Positions 40,610 to 48,673 are shown, counted from the stretch's first letter. The stretch: DNA of 49,353 bases from Nonomuraea zeae (GCF_005889725.1 NZ_VCKX01000063.1:1-49353), one strand, 5' to 3'. Notes: generated from the sequence alone by a model not told the origin. Numbers and translations are program-made.

Positions 40610-41602
40610 TCAATCTCTGTCCTTCCGGGCCGGTGCCGGAGCGGCACCCCGGAAGCGGCGGATCGGCCGCACGCAGGCGGCCCGCCAGGCGGTCCCGGCC
40701 GCGACGGTCATGAAGAGCGCGGCGACGAGGACGTCGCCGGGCGAGACAGGCATCGACCAGCCGCCCCAGTCGAGCGCGTCCAGGAACACGGGGTTGAGCG
40801 CCTGACCGGACACGAGCAACCACAACAGGGGCAGCGCGATCGCGAGGTCCAGCGCGAATGCGCTGACCCGCAGCGCCGCCGTCCACCCCCTGCGGCCCAC
40901 GGCGATCGCCGCGCCCGCCTGCAACGCCAGGGCCACGATCACGAACGGCCACCAGAACGCCCACCCGGCCGGGGCCAGCAACGGCACCGCCGCGGACTCC
41001 GCCGAGCACGGCGACACCACGCGCTGCGCGAAGGCGAAGGCGATGCCCGCGACCGCCGAACCGGCCCAGAGCAGCGTCTCCACCCGGCCGGGCCGCGTCC
41101 GGCCGGAGCTCACGGGCAGGTAGGCGGTCGACCACGGCACCTCCGGCTCGGCGGGAGCCGGCCACCAGCGATCGACGAGCACGAAGGCCAGCGTCGTCCA
41201 GAACATCACGTGCACGACGGCCTCCACCGCGGCGAGGGCGGCACCCCCGAGGATCTCGGCCACGCTCGCACCGTGCGCGACCTCGACGGCGAAGGCGGCT
41301 CCCGCGCAGATCGGGACCACGATCGCCAGGAGCAGCCGCACCAGCGTTCTCCACGCGGGATAGCGCACGCTCGAGATCAGCCCGAGCGGCCGGCCGCGGT
41401 AGCGCGCGGCGAACTGGAGCGGATCCCCGAACTCCGCCAGCACCGCCTCGACCGCGGCGGCCTCGTCGAGGCCCGCCTCGATCCGCTCGGAAACGCCTTC
41501 CTCGATCGCGTCACGGAGCTCTCTGCCCGCATCCTCCCGCTCGCCTGGGGCGACACCGGCGACGGCGACCTCCAGATAGCGCTCAACCGTCGAGCTCAAC
41601 AT
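40610..41602 (-). CDS. HAAS-domain membrane protein
   Basis: A 330-residue protein. Residues 1-70 match the HAAS (HAAS-signalling) domain in style: STVERYLEVAVAGV ... RELRDAIEEGVSERIEAGLDEAAAVEAVLAEFGDPLQFAARYRG. Around seven membrane segments follow. HAAS proteins are nearly always encoded next to a PadR regulator and are thought to relay a membrane signal or act with the exporter. ATG 41602 overlaps the PadR gene end by 20 bp, so translation is coupled. Its exact role is not established. Confidence 0.87.
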   Translation of the reverse strand: MLSSTVERYLEVAVAGVAPGEREDAGRELRDAIEEGVSERIEAGLDEAAAVEAVLAEFGDPLQFAARYRGRPLGLISSVRYPAWRTLVRLLLAIVVPICAGAAFAVEVAHGASVAEILGGAALAAVEAVVHVMFWTTLAFVLVDRWWPAPAEPEVPWSTAYLPVSSGRTRPGRVETLLWAGSAVAGIAFAFAQRVVSPCSAESAAVPLLAPAGWAFWWPFVIVALALQAGAAIAVGRRGWTAALRVSAFALDLAIALPLLWLLVSGQALNPVFLDALDWGGWSMPVSPGDVLVAALFMTVAAGTAWRAACVRPIRRFRGAAPAPARKDRD

Positions 41603-41933
41603 CGCTCCTCTCCTGCAAGGCGGCAAGAGCCGACCGCATCCTGTCCAGGTCGTCCCGCAGCGCCGCCGCCACCCGATCGCCCTCGGGCGTCGTGCGGTAG
41701 AACTTCCGCGGCCGCGGCTCATCGGTGTTCCACGCGCTGACGAGCAGCCCCTGCGTCTCGAGGCGGCGCAGCAGCGGGTAGAGCGTGTTCTGCTCGACCG
41801 CGAAGCCCGCCTCCTCAAGGCTGCGGCTCAAGGCGTAGCCGTAGGCCGGGGTGGTCAGGACGGTCAGGCAGGCGATGACCACGCTGCCACGCCGCAACTC
41901 CTGCAGATGGCCGGCGAGGGCTGGATCCTCCAT
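41583..41933 (-). CDS. PadR-family transcriptional regulator
   Basis: A 116-residue PadR protein: winged helix LRRGSVVIACLTVLTTPAYGYALSRSLEEAGFAVEQNTLYPLLRRLETQGLLVSAW and a PRKFYRTTPEGDRVAAALRDDL wing/dimerisation end, standard for the short PadR subgroup. It heads the operon with the HAAS protein and ABC exporter, and a perfect inverted repeat lies 12-33 bp upstream of its ATG, so autorepression is likely. The ligand is unknown; small PadR proteins often bind drugs or aromatic compounds. Confidence 0.92.
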   Translation of the reverse strand: MEDPALAGHLQELRRGSVVIACLTVLTTPAYGYALSRSLEEAGFAVEQNTLYPLLRRLETQGLLVSAWNTDEPRPRKFYRTTPEGDRVAAALRDDLDRMRSALAALQERSDVELDG

Positions 41934-41944
41934 GGCGGCTCACC

Positions 41945-41966
41945 ATACTGTGCCGCGATACAGTAT
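41945..41966. promoter_or_regulatory. PadR operator candidate ATACTGT-N8-ACAGTAT
   Basis: ATACTGT (41945-41951) and ACAGTAT (41960-41966) are perfect 7-bp arms with an 8-base spacer, with further pairing at the centre. The spacing fits PadR-type dyads, and the site lies 12 bp upstream of the padR ATG, where binding would block transcription or initiation. Confidence 0.75.
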
Positions 41967-42126
41967 CCAAACTCGATCACATATCAGATCGCGAATCCGC
42001 ACTCCATCCAGCTCTTGGGATCGGCAGCGATGGCGGTTACCGCCGTGCCGCTCACGGACGAAGCGATCATCAAGCAACTACGATCGGTGACTGTCAATAC
42101 ACGATGAGCAACCAGAGGAGATGCTG

Positions 42127-42354
42127 ATGTTCTCAGCGCTACGCCGGACCTCCATCGGGGTCGCCGCCGGCGCCGCACTGGCCATCACGCTGGCCCTGCC
42201 CGCCGCCGGCCCGGCCGCAGCCACGCCGCCGCCTGGCCTGCTGTCCGACAACCCGGGGTTCGACAAGGCCCTGCCGATGTTCGGCGCCGTGTTCCCTGTC
42301 CTCAGGAACCTGGTGATCAGGGTGACCAGCTCGCCGCTGCTGATCGTCCAGTAG
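42127..42354 (+). CDS. Small secreted protein of unknown function
   Basis: A 75-residue protein with a clear signal peptide (positive start, hydrophobic core GAALAITLALPAAGPAAA, cleavage near AAA-TPPP), leaving about 43 mature residues, many hydrophobic (PGLLSDNPGFDKALPMFGAVFPVLRNLVIRVTSSPLLIVQ). No cysteines are present. GAGGAG lies directly before ATG 42121 but 6 bases before ATG 42127, so 42127 is preferred. It is divergent from the PadR operon and ends near a strong convergent terminator. Family unknown. Confidence 0.7.
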   Translation: MFSALRRTSIGVAAGAALAITLALPAAGPAAATPPPGLLSDNPGFDKALPMFGAVFPVLRNLVIRVTSSPLLIVQ

Positions 42355-42410
42355 CGGCGCGCGCGCAGCCGCAAAGGGGCTGCGCCGGATCAGCCCCGAA
42401 GAGGTGAGCC

Positions 42411-42439
42411 ACCCCAGATCACAGCTGGTGATCTGGGGT
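42411..42439. terminator. Bidirectional hairpin terminator
   Basis: ACCCCAGATCAC (42411-42422) pairs perfectly over 12 bp with GTGATCTGGGGT (42428-42439) across a 5-base loop. It lies between the small secreted protein gene and the convergent lipid kinase gene. Confidence 0.8.
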
Positions 42440-42463
42440 CGCGCCCGGGGTTCCCACCGAGCC

Positions 42464-43357
42464 TCACCGCGCCGCGTCGGCCGGGACGCGGATCAGCAGG
42501 GCCTTGGGGGCGACCATGATCCGGGTGGTGACACCGGACTCGATCAGGTCCCCGTCGTACTGCCTGGGCATGGGCCTGGTGGTGTCCATCCGGATCGTCC
42601 GGGCGGTGAATCGCTCGATACGCCGGTCCTCGCGCGGCGATCGGGTCAGGAGCCGGACGGCGACGCCCAGCCAGTCCCGCAGACCGTACGGGGCGAGCAC
42701 CAGGACGTCGAGGCGCCCGTCGTCGGGCTCGGCGGCCGGGAACAGCTGCAGCCCACCCTGCACCCGGCCGACGTTGCCGACCAGCACCATCCTGGCCCGC
42801 CGGGTGAAGGGCGGGCCGTCGTCCAGGCGCAGCGTGACCCGGATGGGCCGATCGCGCAGTCGCGACAACGCGCCGGCGACGTAGGCGAGGGCGCCGAAGC
42901 GGCTCTTGGATTTCTCGGTGGTGCTCTCCAGCATCGCGGCGTCCAGCCCGATACCCGCCATGACCGCGAACATCTCGCCGTCGATCACACCCAGGTCGAC
43001 GACCCGGGTGCGTCCGGTGACGCCGGTGGCGATGCCCTCGGCCAGCGACGTGCCCAGGGCGAGGTTCTGGGCCAGCAGGTTGCCCGTGCCGACGGAGAGC
43101 ACCGCCACCGGCACCCCGCTGCCGACCAGCCCGTGAATGACCGCCCGTACGGTGCCGTCGCCCCCGCAGGCGAAGACCAGGTCGACCTGCTCGTCCACGG
43201 CCCGGCGGGCCAGGCCGTGCCCGCCGTCCTCGACCGTGGTCTCCAGCCAGAGCGGTTCGGCCCAGCCGTGTTTGGCCAGCTCAGCGGTCACTTCAGTCCG
43301 ATGCAGTTCCAGGTCGGGCACTTTGGTGGGATTCACGATCACAGCTGCGCGCGGCAT
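42464..43357 (-). CDS. Diacylglycerol-kinase-like lipid kinase (YegS/DagK family)
   Basis: A 297-residue protein with the DAGKc catalytic domain: an opening AAVIVNPTKV, the nucleotide motif GGDGTV at residues 65-70 and VGTGNLLAQNL at about 89-99. The C-terminal beta-rich half ends PMPRQYDGDLIESG, corresponding to the family's E/DGE-D motif. Members phosphorylate diacylglycerol or related lipids and recycle them into phospholipid synthesis. ATG 43357 fits the family start. The length is normal, and the gene has no obvious operon partner. Confidence 0.9.
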   Translation of the reverse strand: MPRAAVIVNPTKVPDLELHRTEVTAELAKHGWAEPLWLETTVEDGGHGLARRAVDEQVDLVFACGGDGTVRAVIHGLVGSGVPVAVLSVGTGNLLAQNLALGTSLAEGIATGVTGRTRVVDLGVIDGEMFAVMAGIGLDAAMLESTTEKSKSRFGALAYVAGALSRLRDRPIRVTLRLDDGPPFTRRARMVLVGNVGRVQGGLQLFPAAEPDDGRLDVLVLAPYGLRDWLGVAVRLLTRSPREDRRIERFTARTIRMDTTRPMPRQYDGDLIESGVTTRIMVAPKALLIRVPADAAR

Positions 43358-43431
43358 GTCCCTGCTCTCATCGAAGACGTGGCCTCAGCGCGAAGGCCAC
43401 GGAGATCCTGCGGACGACGGCGAGCACGGCC

Positions 43432-43839
43432 TCACCGCGTCGCGTGGTCGTCGGCGAGCGGCATCAGCTTGTGCAGGACGTTGCGGTAGGCGCGCAGGGT
43501 CATCCTCAGCCGCTCGGTTTCCGTGTCGTCCCGCTCGGTGTTCTTCCAGGGCTCCCGGAGCTCGTCCAGGCGGCGTTCCAGCGTCTCGCGGATCGAGGTC
43601 ATCACCTCGTCCATGAGCGAGTCGGCGCGCTGGACGGCTTCGCGCGGGTCGTCCACGAAGGACGCTTGCAGATCGTGCCACCGGTCCAGGACGCCGTCCG
43701 GGTCGCTGCCGAGCAACGAACCGCGTTGCGGCGGCGCGGGCTCGGCCGCCGGGTCGAAGACGAGCTTGTCTGAGGTGGGGACCGGCGGCGGGATGTCGAT
43801 GGCCTGGTCGAGAGGCTCTCCGGCGTTGCGGGTGTCCAT
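43432..43839 (-). CDS. Hypothetical protein with helical C-terminal domain
   Basis: A 135-residue soluble protein. The first about 50 residues are Pro/Asp-rich and probably disordered; the remainder is helical (VLDRWHDLQASFVDDPREAVQRADSLMDEVMTSIRETLERRLDEL), a pattern seen in a common actinobacterial family of uncharacterised proteins with a W-x-x-Q-x-x-F-V-D-D-P motif. No membrane segment or signal is seen. ATG 43839 (MDTRNAGEP) is preferred over an upstream alternative at 43902. An inverted repeat lies about 135-150 bp upstream. Confidence 0.7.
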   Translation of the reverse strand: MDTRNAGEPLDQAIDIPPPVPTSDKLVFDPAAEPAPPQRGSLLGSDPDGVLDRWHDLQASFVDDPREAVQRADSLMDEVMTSIRETLERRLDELREPWKNTERDDTETERLRMTLRAYRNVLHKLMPLADDHATR

Positions 43840-44325
43840 GCGATCAGCTCTCTCAGGGTCGCCGTGCGGGGCCGGGTGGTGGTCCCGGGCCAGGAGATTC
43901 ACCCAGGTGGCCGGCCTCTCGCGGGATCGCCGGGGCCGGCCGTCGAACTCGTTCTCCTTGAGCCAACATCCCTGTGTCCGGTACGGACACCGTTAATCCC
44001 GAAAAGCCTCATCATCACAGCCGATGACCGGGCGGAGCGGGAGCCGAGGACTCTCCGGCACAGCGCCCTCAGGACCTTACCGATCGTTGGCCATGCCCAC
44101 CGCATCGAGTCCCAAGTGCACAGAGCGGTGATCAAAGCACCAAGAGAGGTGCGTCGGCCCACCAAGCGCCACCAAGAGACGACCGCGACGTTCGCGGCGA
44201 GCCACGGGTTCTCTTGCGATCGACCAAGAAATCTTGATTGTGGCGATGCGGGGTGGCTCGTGACGAAAGCGCCTGCGCGAACTTACTTTCGGTGATGATT
44301 CATCTCCGTAATTGAGGAGTTACCC
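43840..44325. other. Long intergenic regulatory region, no gene recognised
   Basis: Codon bias is lost and AT content rises toward 44330. It holds the GTGTCCG/CGGACAC dyad and several ACCAAG direct repeats (44139-44144, 44161-44166, 44171-44176, 44223-44228). It probably contains the promoters of the minus-strand gene at 43839 and of the plus-strand exopolysaccharide unit. No RNA gene was recognised. Confidence 0.5.
43974..43990. promoter_or_regulatory. Perfect dyad GTGTCCG-GTA-CGGACAC
   Basis: GTGTCCG (43974-43980) and CGGACAC (43984-43990) are perfect 7-bp arms around a 3-base spacer, in the gap upstream of the hypothetical gene at 43839. It is probably a regulator binding site; no local regulator gene is obvious. 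Confidence 0.5.
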
Positions 44326-44490
44326 ATGCTCCGTCGTCCCCGGCCGCGCGGCCCGGTGAACGTGCGGCGGGCGCTGCGACCGCCGCACAGCGCCCGCCGG
44401 CCTGCCGCCATGCCCGGGCCGCCGTCCCGGCGCCGCCGCCGCGGATCCACACCGGGCGGCCGTCGGCGTTACGCGGATCAGATCGGCTGA
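44326..44490 (+). CDS. 54-residue Arg-rich small ORF, possible leader of the exopolysaccharide operon
   Basis: The ORF runs from ATG 44326 to TGA 44488-44490, with a strong GAGGAG seven bases before the start. The product has 17 arginines in 54 residues, including a run of five at residues 35-39 and three at 46-48, plus many prolines. No domain is recognised. Its stop codon is at the first loop bases of a perfect 12-bp hairpin that precedes the first exopolysaccharide gene by 24 bp. The arrangement looks like a translated leader with an attenuator, or a small basic protein; the peptide itself is unproven. Confidence 0.55.
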   Translation: MLRRPRPRGPVNVRRALRPPHSARRPAAMPGPPSRRRRRGSTPGGRRRYADQIG

Positions 44491-44508
44491 CCGACCGCCG
44501 ATCTGATC
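44476..44508 (+). terminator. Perfect 12-bp hairpin between the Arg-rich ORF and the exopolysaccharide operon
   Basis: GATCAGATCGGC (44476-44487) pairs perfectly with GCCGATCTGATC (44497-44508) across a 9-base loop that begins with the TGA of the small ORF. A few T-rich bases follow (CTATTTTC at 44516-44523). A ribosome finishing the small ORF would cover the left arm, so translation could prevent the hairpin. Confidence 0.65.
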
Positions 44509-44532
44509 GAACTAGCTATTTTCGGAGATGCA

Positions 44533-45882
44533 GTGGCTGTAAGCGTGAAGGTCGACCACCTGGTGACGCGGTGGGCGGCAGACCATGGGTCACGACTGTG
44601 GATGGTCGTCCAGCCGCTCAGCCTGGTCTGCATCGACCTGAGTTGCATGGCGCTCACTGCGGCCAGCGCGGGACAGGACATCCCGCGGATCGCGTGTGCG
44701 GCGATCCTGGTGGTGGCGGCCAACGGCATCGGCCGCGTCTACCTGCCGCGGCTCCTCCCGTCCTGCCTTGATCGCGGCTTCTGGCTCGCGGGATCCGGCC
44801 TCGTGTCCACTCTGGTCGCCTTCTGGGGGACGGCATCGCCCCTCATCGTCGCGCTTTGCGCGCTGGTCTTCACGTTCCTCGCCCTGTGTGGCAGGAGCGT
44901 CCTCTACTTCGCGACCCGCAAGGCCCGCCGGCGCGGCCGGACCAGCCCCGCGCTGGTGATCGGGGCCGGGACGCACGGTCACCGGCTGGCGGCGAGCCTG
45001 CTCGCCTACCCGGAGTACGGCCTGCTCCCGCTGGGCTTCCTGGACGAGAGCGCCGACGGAAGCTCCGGCCTGCCCGTTCTCGGCCGGCTCAGCGACGTCG
45101 CCGACGTCGTTCAGCTGCACGAAGTCCGCGCGGTGGTCATCACCGGGCAGGCGGAGCAGTCACTCGCGCGGACGGCGCGGGCGCTGGGGTGCGACGTCTA
45201 TCTGGCCCCGGACCTGGGCGAGCTGATCGTCGACTTCATCACGCTGCAGGAGCACGTCCACGGCTTCCCGCTGCTGCGCATGCGGCCGGAGACGGAGCGA
45301 AGCGTCTCCTGGCCGCTGAAGCGGGCGCTGGACATCGCGGTCGCCTTCGCCGGGCTCATCGTGGCCGCGCCGATCCTCGCGATCTGCGCGCTGATCATCC
45401 GTACGGAGATCGGCCCCGGCCTGCTCTTCCGGCAGCGCCGCGTGGGCTACCGGGGGAAGCCGATCGAGCTCATCAAGCTGCGCACGATGAAGCCCACGGA
45501 CGCGCACGAGTCCGCGACCCTGTGGAGCATCGCCCACGACAGCCGCGTCGGCCCGGTGGGCCGGCTGCTGCGAAGAGCGTCGGTGGACGAGATCCCGCAG
45601 CTCTGGAACGTTCTCAGAGGCGACATGAGCATCGTCGGCCCCCGGCCCGAGCGCCCGCACTTCGTCGAGGAGTTCTCCCGGACGATCCCCGGCTACGGCC
45701 AGCGGCACCGCATGCCGGTCGGGATCACCGGCTGGGCGCAGATCCACGGCCTGCGCGGCGACACCTCGATCGAGGACCGCGCCCGTTTCGACAACCACTA
45801 CATCACCGGGTGGACGCTCCGCTCGGACATCAAGATCATGATGAGGACCTTGTGGTCGCTGCTCCGGCTGGGCGGGAGCTAG
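44533..45882 (+). CDS. Polyprenyl-phosphate glycosyl-1-phosphate transferase (initiating exopolysaccharide transferase)
   Basis: A 449-residue integral membrane enzyme. The N-terminal membrane segments (about residues 15-130) precede a Rossmann-like CoA_binding_3 region (LVIGAGTHGHRLAASLLAYPEYGLLPLGFLDES). From about residue 262 comes the Bac_transf catalytic domain: KRALDIAVAFAGLIVAAPILAICALIIR, FRQRRVGYRGKPIELIKLRTMKP, RRASVDEIPQLWNVLRGDMSIVGPRPERPHFVEEF and GITGWAQIHGLRGDTSIEDRARFDNHYI. Such enzymes start polysaccharide synthesis by moving a sugar-1-phosphate onto undecaprenyl phosphate. GTG 44533 has GGAG nearby. It heads the exopolysaccharide operon. Confidence 0.92.
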   Translation: MAVSVKVDHLVTRWAADHGSRLWMVVQPLSLVCIDLSCMALTAASAGQDIPRIACAAILVVAANGIGRVYLPRLLPSCLDRGFWLAGSGLVSTLVAFWGTASPLIVALCALVFTFLALCGRSVLYFATRKARRRGRTSPALVIGAGTHGHRLAASLLAYPEYGLLPLGFLDESADGSSGLPVLGRLSDVADVVQLHEVRAVVITGQAEQSLARTARALGCDVYLAPDLGELIVDFITLQEHVHGFPLLRMRPETERSVSWPLKRALDIAVAFAGLIVAAPILAICALIIRTEIGPGLLFRQRRVGYRGKPIELIKLRTMKPTDAHESATLWSIAHDSRVGPVGRLLRRASVDEIPQLWNVLRGDMSIVGPRPERPHFVEEFSRTIPGYGQRHRMPVGITGWAQIHGLRGDTSIEDRARFDNHYITGWTLRSDIKIMMRTLWSLLRLGGS

Positions 45883-45884
45883 AC

Positions 45885-47162
45885 ATGGCCGCCCTCTTCC
45901 GCCCCAGCTCGGCGGCGGCCGTGACCGTGCTGCTGACCTGCCTGCCGGCCGGCCGCGAAGACCCGTCCGCCGGCGTGCACTTGACGGTCGCGGACGTGGC
46001 CTCGCTCGTGCTCGCCGTCGTCGCGGGCGCCGTCCTGCTCGCGATCCGGGGGGCCGCCCGGCTCCCCGCCCGCGCTCTGGTGCTGGCGCCCGTCGCGGGC
46101 GCGGTCAGCATCGCGGCACTGGCCTCCTCCGACACGCTGGCGAGCGCCCCCGGCTACGTCAGGTACGTCCAGGTGTTCGTGCTCATCCCGCTGGCCGTGC
46201 TGGTGACGGTCCGCGACCGGGCCGACGCCGTGATCGTGGGCGGAGCCCTCGTCGGGGCGGCCTCCGTCCAAGGGCTGGTCGGCTGCGTCCAGGCGCTCAC
46301 CGGCACCGGCGCGTCGTACGCGGGCGAGCGGGTGCGGGCGGTCGGCACCTTCGGCGCGCTCGACGTCATGGGCATGGCGGCCGTCGTCAGCTACGGGGCG
46401 ATCATCCTGCTGGCCGTGGGCCTGACCCTGCGCGGCGGGCGCCGTGCCGCCGCGCTGGCCGGCGCCGCGCTGCTCGGCGTCCCCCTCGCGCTGTCGCTCA
46501 GCCGCGGCACCTGGCTGGCCCTGCTGTGCGCGGCGCTGGTCGTGCTCTTCCTGCACAGCCGGGTGCTCGCCGCCCGGGTGGTCCTCGCCGGCGCGACCGC
46601 GGCGATCGTGCTGGCCTTCGGCGTGGGCACCGGAGAGGACGTGCTGGGTCGGCGGATGGCCTCGGTGACCTCCGCCGTGTCGCAGCCGGACCAGTCGCTG
46701 AGCGACCGCTACAGCCTGTGGCACACCGCCGTGGGCATGTGGCAGGAGCACCCGCTGACGGGGGTCGGGCCGCGCAGATTCGCGCAGCTGCGCGACACCT
46801 ACGCTCCCATCGAGCTGTCGTCGGGCAGCGACACCGACGACCCGGTGAACGGCTTCCAGCGCCAGCCGCTGCTCTCTCCGCACAACATGTACCTGCTGAC
46901 GCTCAGCGAGCAGGGCCTGCTCGGGCTGGTCGCGCTCGGCGTGTTCCTGGGCGCGATGGGGTGGTGGGCGCTCAGGGGCGCCTCGCTCGTGGCCGCCGGG
47001 CTGATGACCTGGCAGATCATCGACTTCGCCTACGGCGACATCGGCGGCTCCCCGACGCTGGTCATGTCCGTCATGCTGGGGCTGGTCCTGGCCCTCGTCG
47101 CCCGGCCCGGGATCGTGGCGGCGCCGGGCGCCGGACCGGTCGCGGCCGGCAGGACGCGATGA
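45885..47162 (+). CDS. O-antigen ligase/polymerase-like membrane protein (Wzy-like)
   Basis: A 425-residue protein with about eleven membrane segments. The Wzy_C/O-antigen-ligase pattern is visible: LSLSRGTWLALLCAALVVL, then a large loop with SLSDRYSLWHTAVGMWQEHPLTGVGPRRFAQLRDTY and SPHNMYLLTLSEQGLLGLVAL. The HPLTGVG and PHNMYL elements are diagnostic. It would polymerise or ligate lipid-linked oligosaccharide units outside the membrane. ATG 45885 follows the transferase stop by 2 bp, and its stop overlaps the flippase start (ATGA). Confidence 0.88.
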   Translation: MAALFRPSSAAAVTVLLTCLPAGREDPSAGVHLTVADVASLVLAVVAGAVLLAIRGAARLPARALVLAPVAGAVSIAALASSDTLASAPGYVRYVQVFVLIPLAVLVTVRDRADAVIVGGALVGAASVQGLVGCVQALTGTGASYAGERVRAVGTFGALDVMGMAAVVSYGAIILLAVGLTLRGGRRAAALAGAALLGVPLALSLSRGTWLALLCAALVVLFLHSRVLAARVVLAGATAAIVLAFGVGTGEDVLGRRMASVTSAVSQPDQSLSDRYSLWHTAVGMWQEHPLTGVGPRRFAQLRDTYAPIELSSGSDTDDPVNGFQRQPLLSPHNMYLLTLSEQGLLGLVALGVFLGAMGWWALRGASLVAAGLMTWQIIDFAYGDIGGSPTLVMSVMLGLVLALVARPGIVAAPGAGPVAAGRTR

Positions 47163-48673
47163 CGACGGCCGCCTCGCCCGCCGTCCGGGCCGTCAGCGTC
47201 ACCGCCCTGCTCATCGGGCTCGGCTCCACCCTCGGTTTCGTCCGCGACCTGATGCTCGGCACGACGTTCGGGGCCGACGCGGAAACGGACGCGTTCCTCG
47301 TCGCCTGGACGATCCCGGAGACCGCCGCGCCCTTGCTGATCGAAGGGGCGATGGCCTTCGTCCTGGTCCCGCTGTTCAGCCGCGCGGTGGAGGCGGGTGA
47401 CGACCTGCGGAGCCTGGTGTCGTCGACGCTGCCGCACCTGTGCCTCGCGCTCGCGGCGCTGAGCGCGCTGGCCGCCGCCGGCGCGCCGTGGCTGGTCGGC
47501 GTGCTCGCGCCCGGCATCCCGCGCGGCGACCTCGCCACCGACTGCATGCGGGTGGCGTCCGTGACGATCCTGACGTTCGGGCTGGCCGGATACCTGAGCG
47601 CGGCGCTGCGCGCCCGCGAGGCGTTCGCGCCGCCGGCCGCCATCTACGTGGCCTACAACGCGGGCATCATCGCCTGCGTGTGGGCGCTGCGCGATCAGGG
47701 CGCGTACGGCGCCGCGGTCGGGGTGGCCGCGGGCGGCGTGGGCATGGTCCTGGTGCAGGCTCCGGCGTTCGTCCGGCGCTTCGGGGCGCCTGGCCGGCCC
47801 ACCCGCGGTGTGGCCCTGCCGGCGGCCGCGTTCCTGCCGGTCGCGGTCTTCACGCTGGCCCGCCAGTGCCAGGTGTTCATCGAGAGATTCACCGGCTCGT
47901 CGCTGGCCGAGGGATCGATCTCGCACCTCAACTACGCGCAGAAGATCGCTCAGGTGCCGATGGTCCTGTCGCTGGTCGTGGCCACGGTGACCTTTCCCCG
48001 GCTGGCCCGCGCCATCGCCGCCGGCGACGCCGCCCAGGCGCGGCGCAGGATGATCGACGACCTGGTCACCGCCGCGGCGATCGTGCTGCCGGCCACGGCG
48101 GCATTGGTGGTGTGCGCCCCGGACGTCGTGGCCGTCCTGCTGGAGTACGGCGCGTTCACCGAGGCCGACACCGCCGCCACCGCGCGGATCATGCAGGTGT
48201 ACTCGCTGGGGCTGCTCGGCCAGGCGCTGGTCGGGGTCGGGTGCCGCGCGTTCTTCTGCGGCGCCCGCGCCTCCTGGTACCCGGTTCTCGCGATGTCCGC
48301 CGGGCTCGCGCTGACGGCGGCGCTGGCCCGGCCGGCGTGGGGGGTCACGGGGATCGCCGCGGCCAACGCGGCCGGGATCACGCTGACCGCCGCCGTGCTG
48401 GTCGCGGGCCTGCGCGGGCGGGTCATCGCCCTGCCGCTCCGCGCGGTGGCCGGGCCGGTCGGCAGGCTGGCGCTGGCCGCCGCGGTCGCCGCCGGGGCCG
48501 GCTGGGCGACCCGGGGGCTGCTGGCCGGGCTGCCAGGTCCGCTCTCCCTGGTCCTGAGCTCGGCCGCGATCGCCGCCGCCTTCTGCGTCGTTGCGGTGCT
48601 CACCGGTGCCGTGACCGCGCTCCCCGACATCGCCGTGATCACCCGCCTGACCGGAATGCGAGGCCGTCCATGA
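47159..48673 (+). CDS. MurJ/MviN-like lipid flippase (Wzx-type role)
   Basis: A 504-residue MOP-superfamily protein with about 14 membrane segments and the MurJ/MviN patterns GLGSTLGFVRDLMLGTTFGADAETDAFLVAWTIPE, EGAMAFVLVPLFSRAVEAG, QVFIERFTGSSLAEGSISHLNYAQKIAQVPMVLSLVVATVTFPRLARAIAAGD and EYGAFTEADTAAT. Given its place in an exopolysaccharide operon, it more likely flips the polysaccharide repeat unit than lipid II (inference). It starts by ATGA overlap at 47159 and overlaps the deacetylase start at 48670. Confidence 0.9.
   Translation: MTTAASPAVRAVSVTALLIGLGSTLGFVRDLMLGTTFGADAETDAFLVAWTIPETAAPLLIEGAMAFVLVPLFSRAVEAGDDLRSLVSSTLPHLCLALAALSALAAAGAPWLVGVLAPGIPRGDLATDCMRVASVTILTFGLAGYLSAALRAREAFAPPAAIYVAYNAGIIACVWALRDQGAYGAAVGVAAGGVGMVLVQAPAFVRRFGAPGRPTRGVALPAAAFLPVAVFTLARQCQVFIERFTGSSLAEGSISHLNYAQKIAQVPMVLSLVVATVTFPRLARAIAAGDAAQARRRMIDDLVTAAAIVLPATAALVVCAPDVVAVLLEYGAFTEADTAATARIMQVYSLGLLGQALVGVGCRAFFCGARASWYPVLAMSAGLALTAALARPAWGVTGIAAANAAGITLTAAVLVAGLRGRVIALPLRAVAGPVGRLALAAAVAAGAGWATRGLLAGLPGPLSLVLSSAAIAAAFCVVAVLTGAVTALPDIAVITRLTGMRGRP

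Noticed and set aside
42030..42107. 25-codon ORF starting MAVTAVPLTDEAIIKQ
   Set aside because: It has no ribosome-binding site, no detectable family and weaker codon bias; it may be a gene relic, but the evidence is insufficient.
44476..44508. Riboswitch in front of the exopolysaccharide operon
   Set aside because: Only one perfect hairpin overlapping a small ORF is seen; no conserved riboswitch core was recognised, so it is described as a terminator or attenuator.
44856..45884. Extension of the polymerase frame upstream to 44856
   Set aside because: This part is the out-of-frame shadow of the glycosyl-1-phosphate transferase gene; homology starts at ATG 45885.
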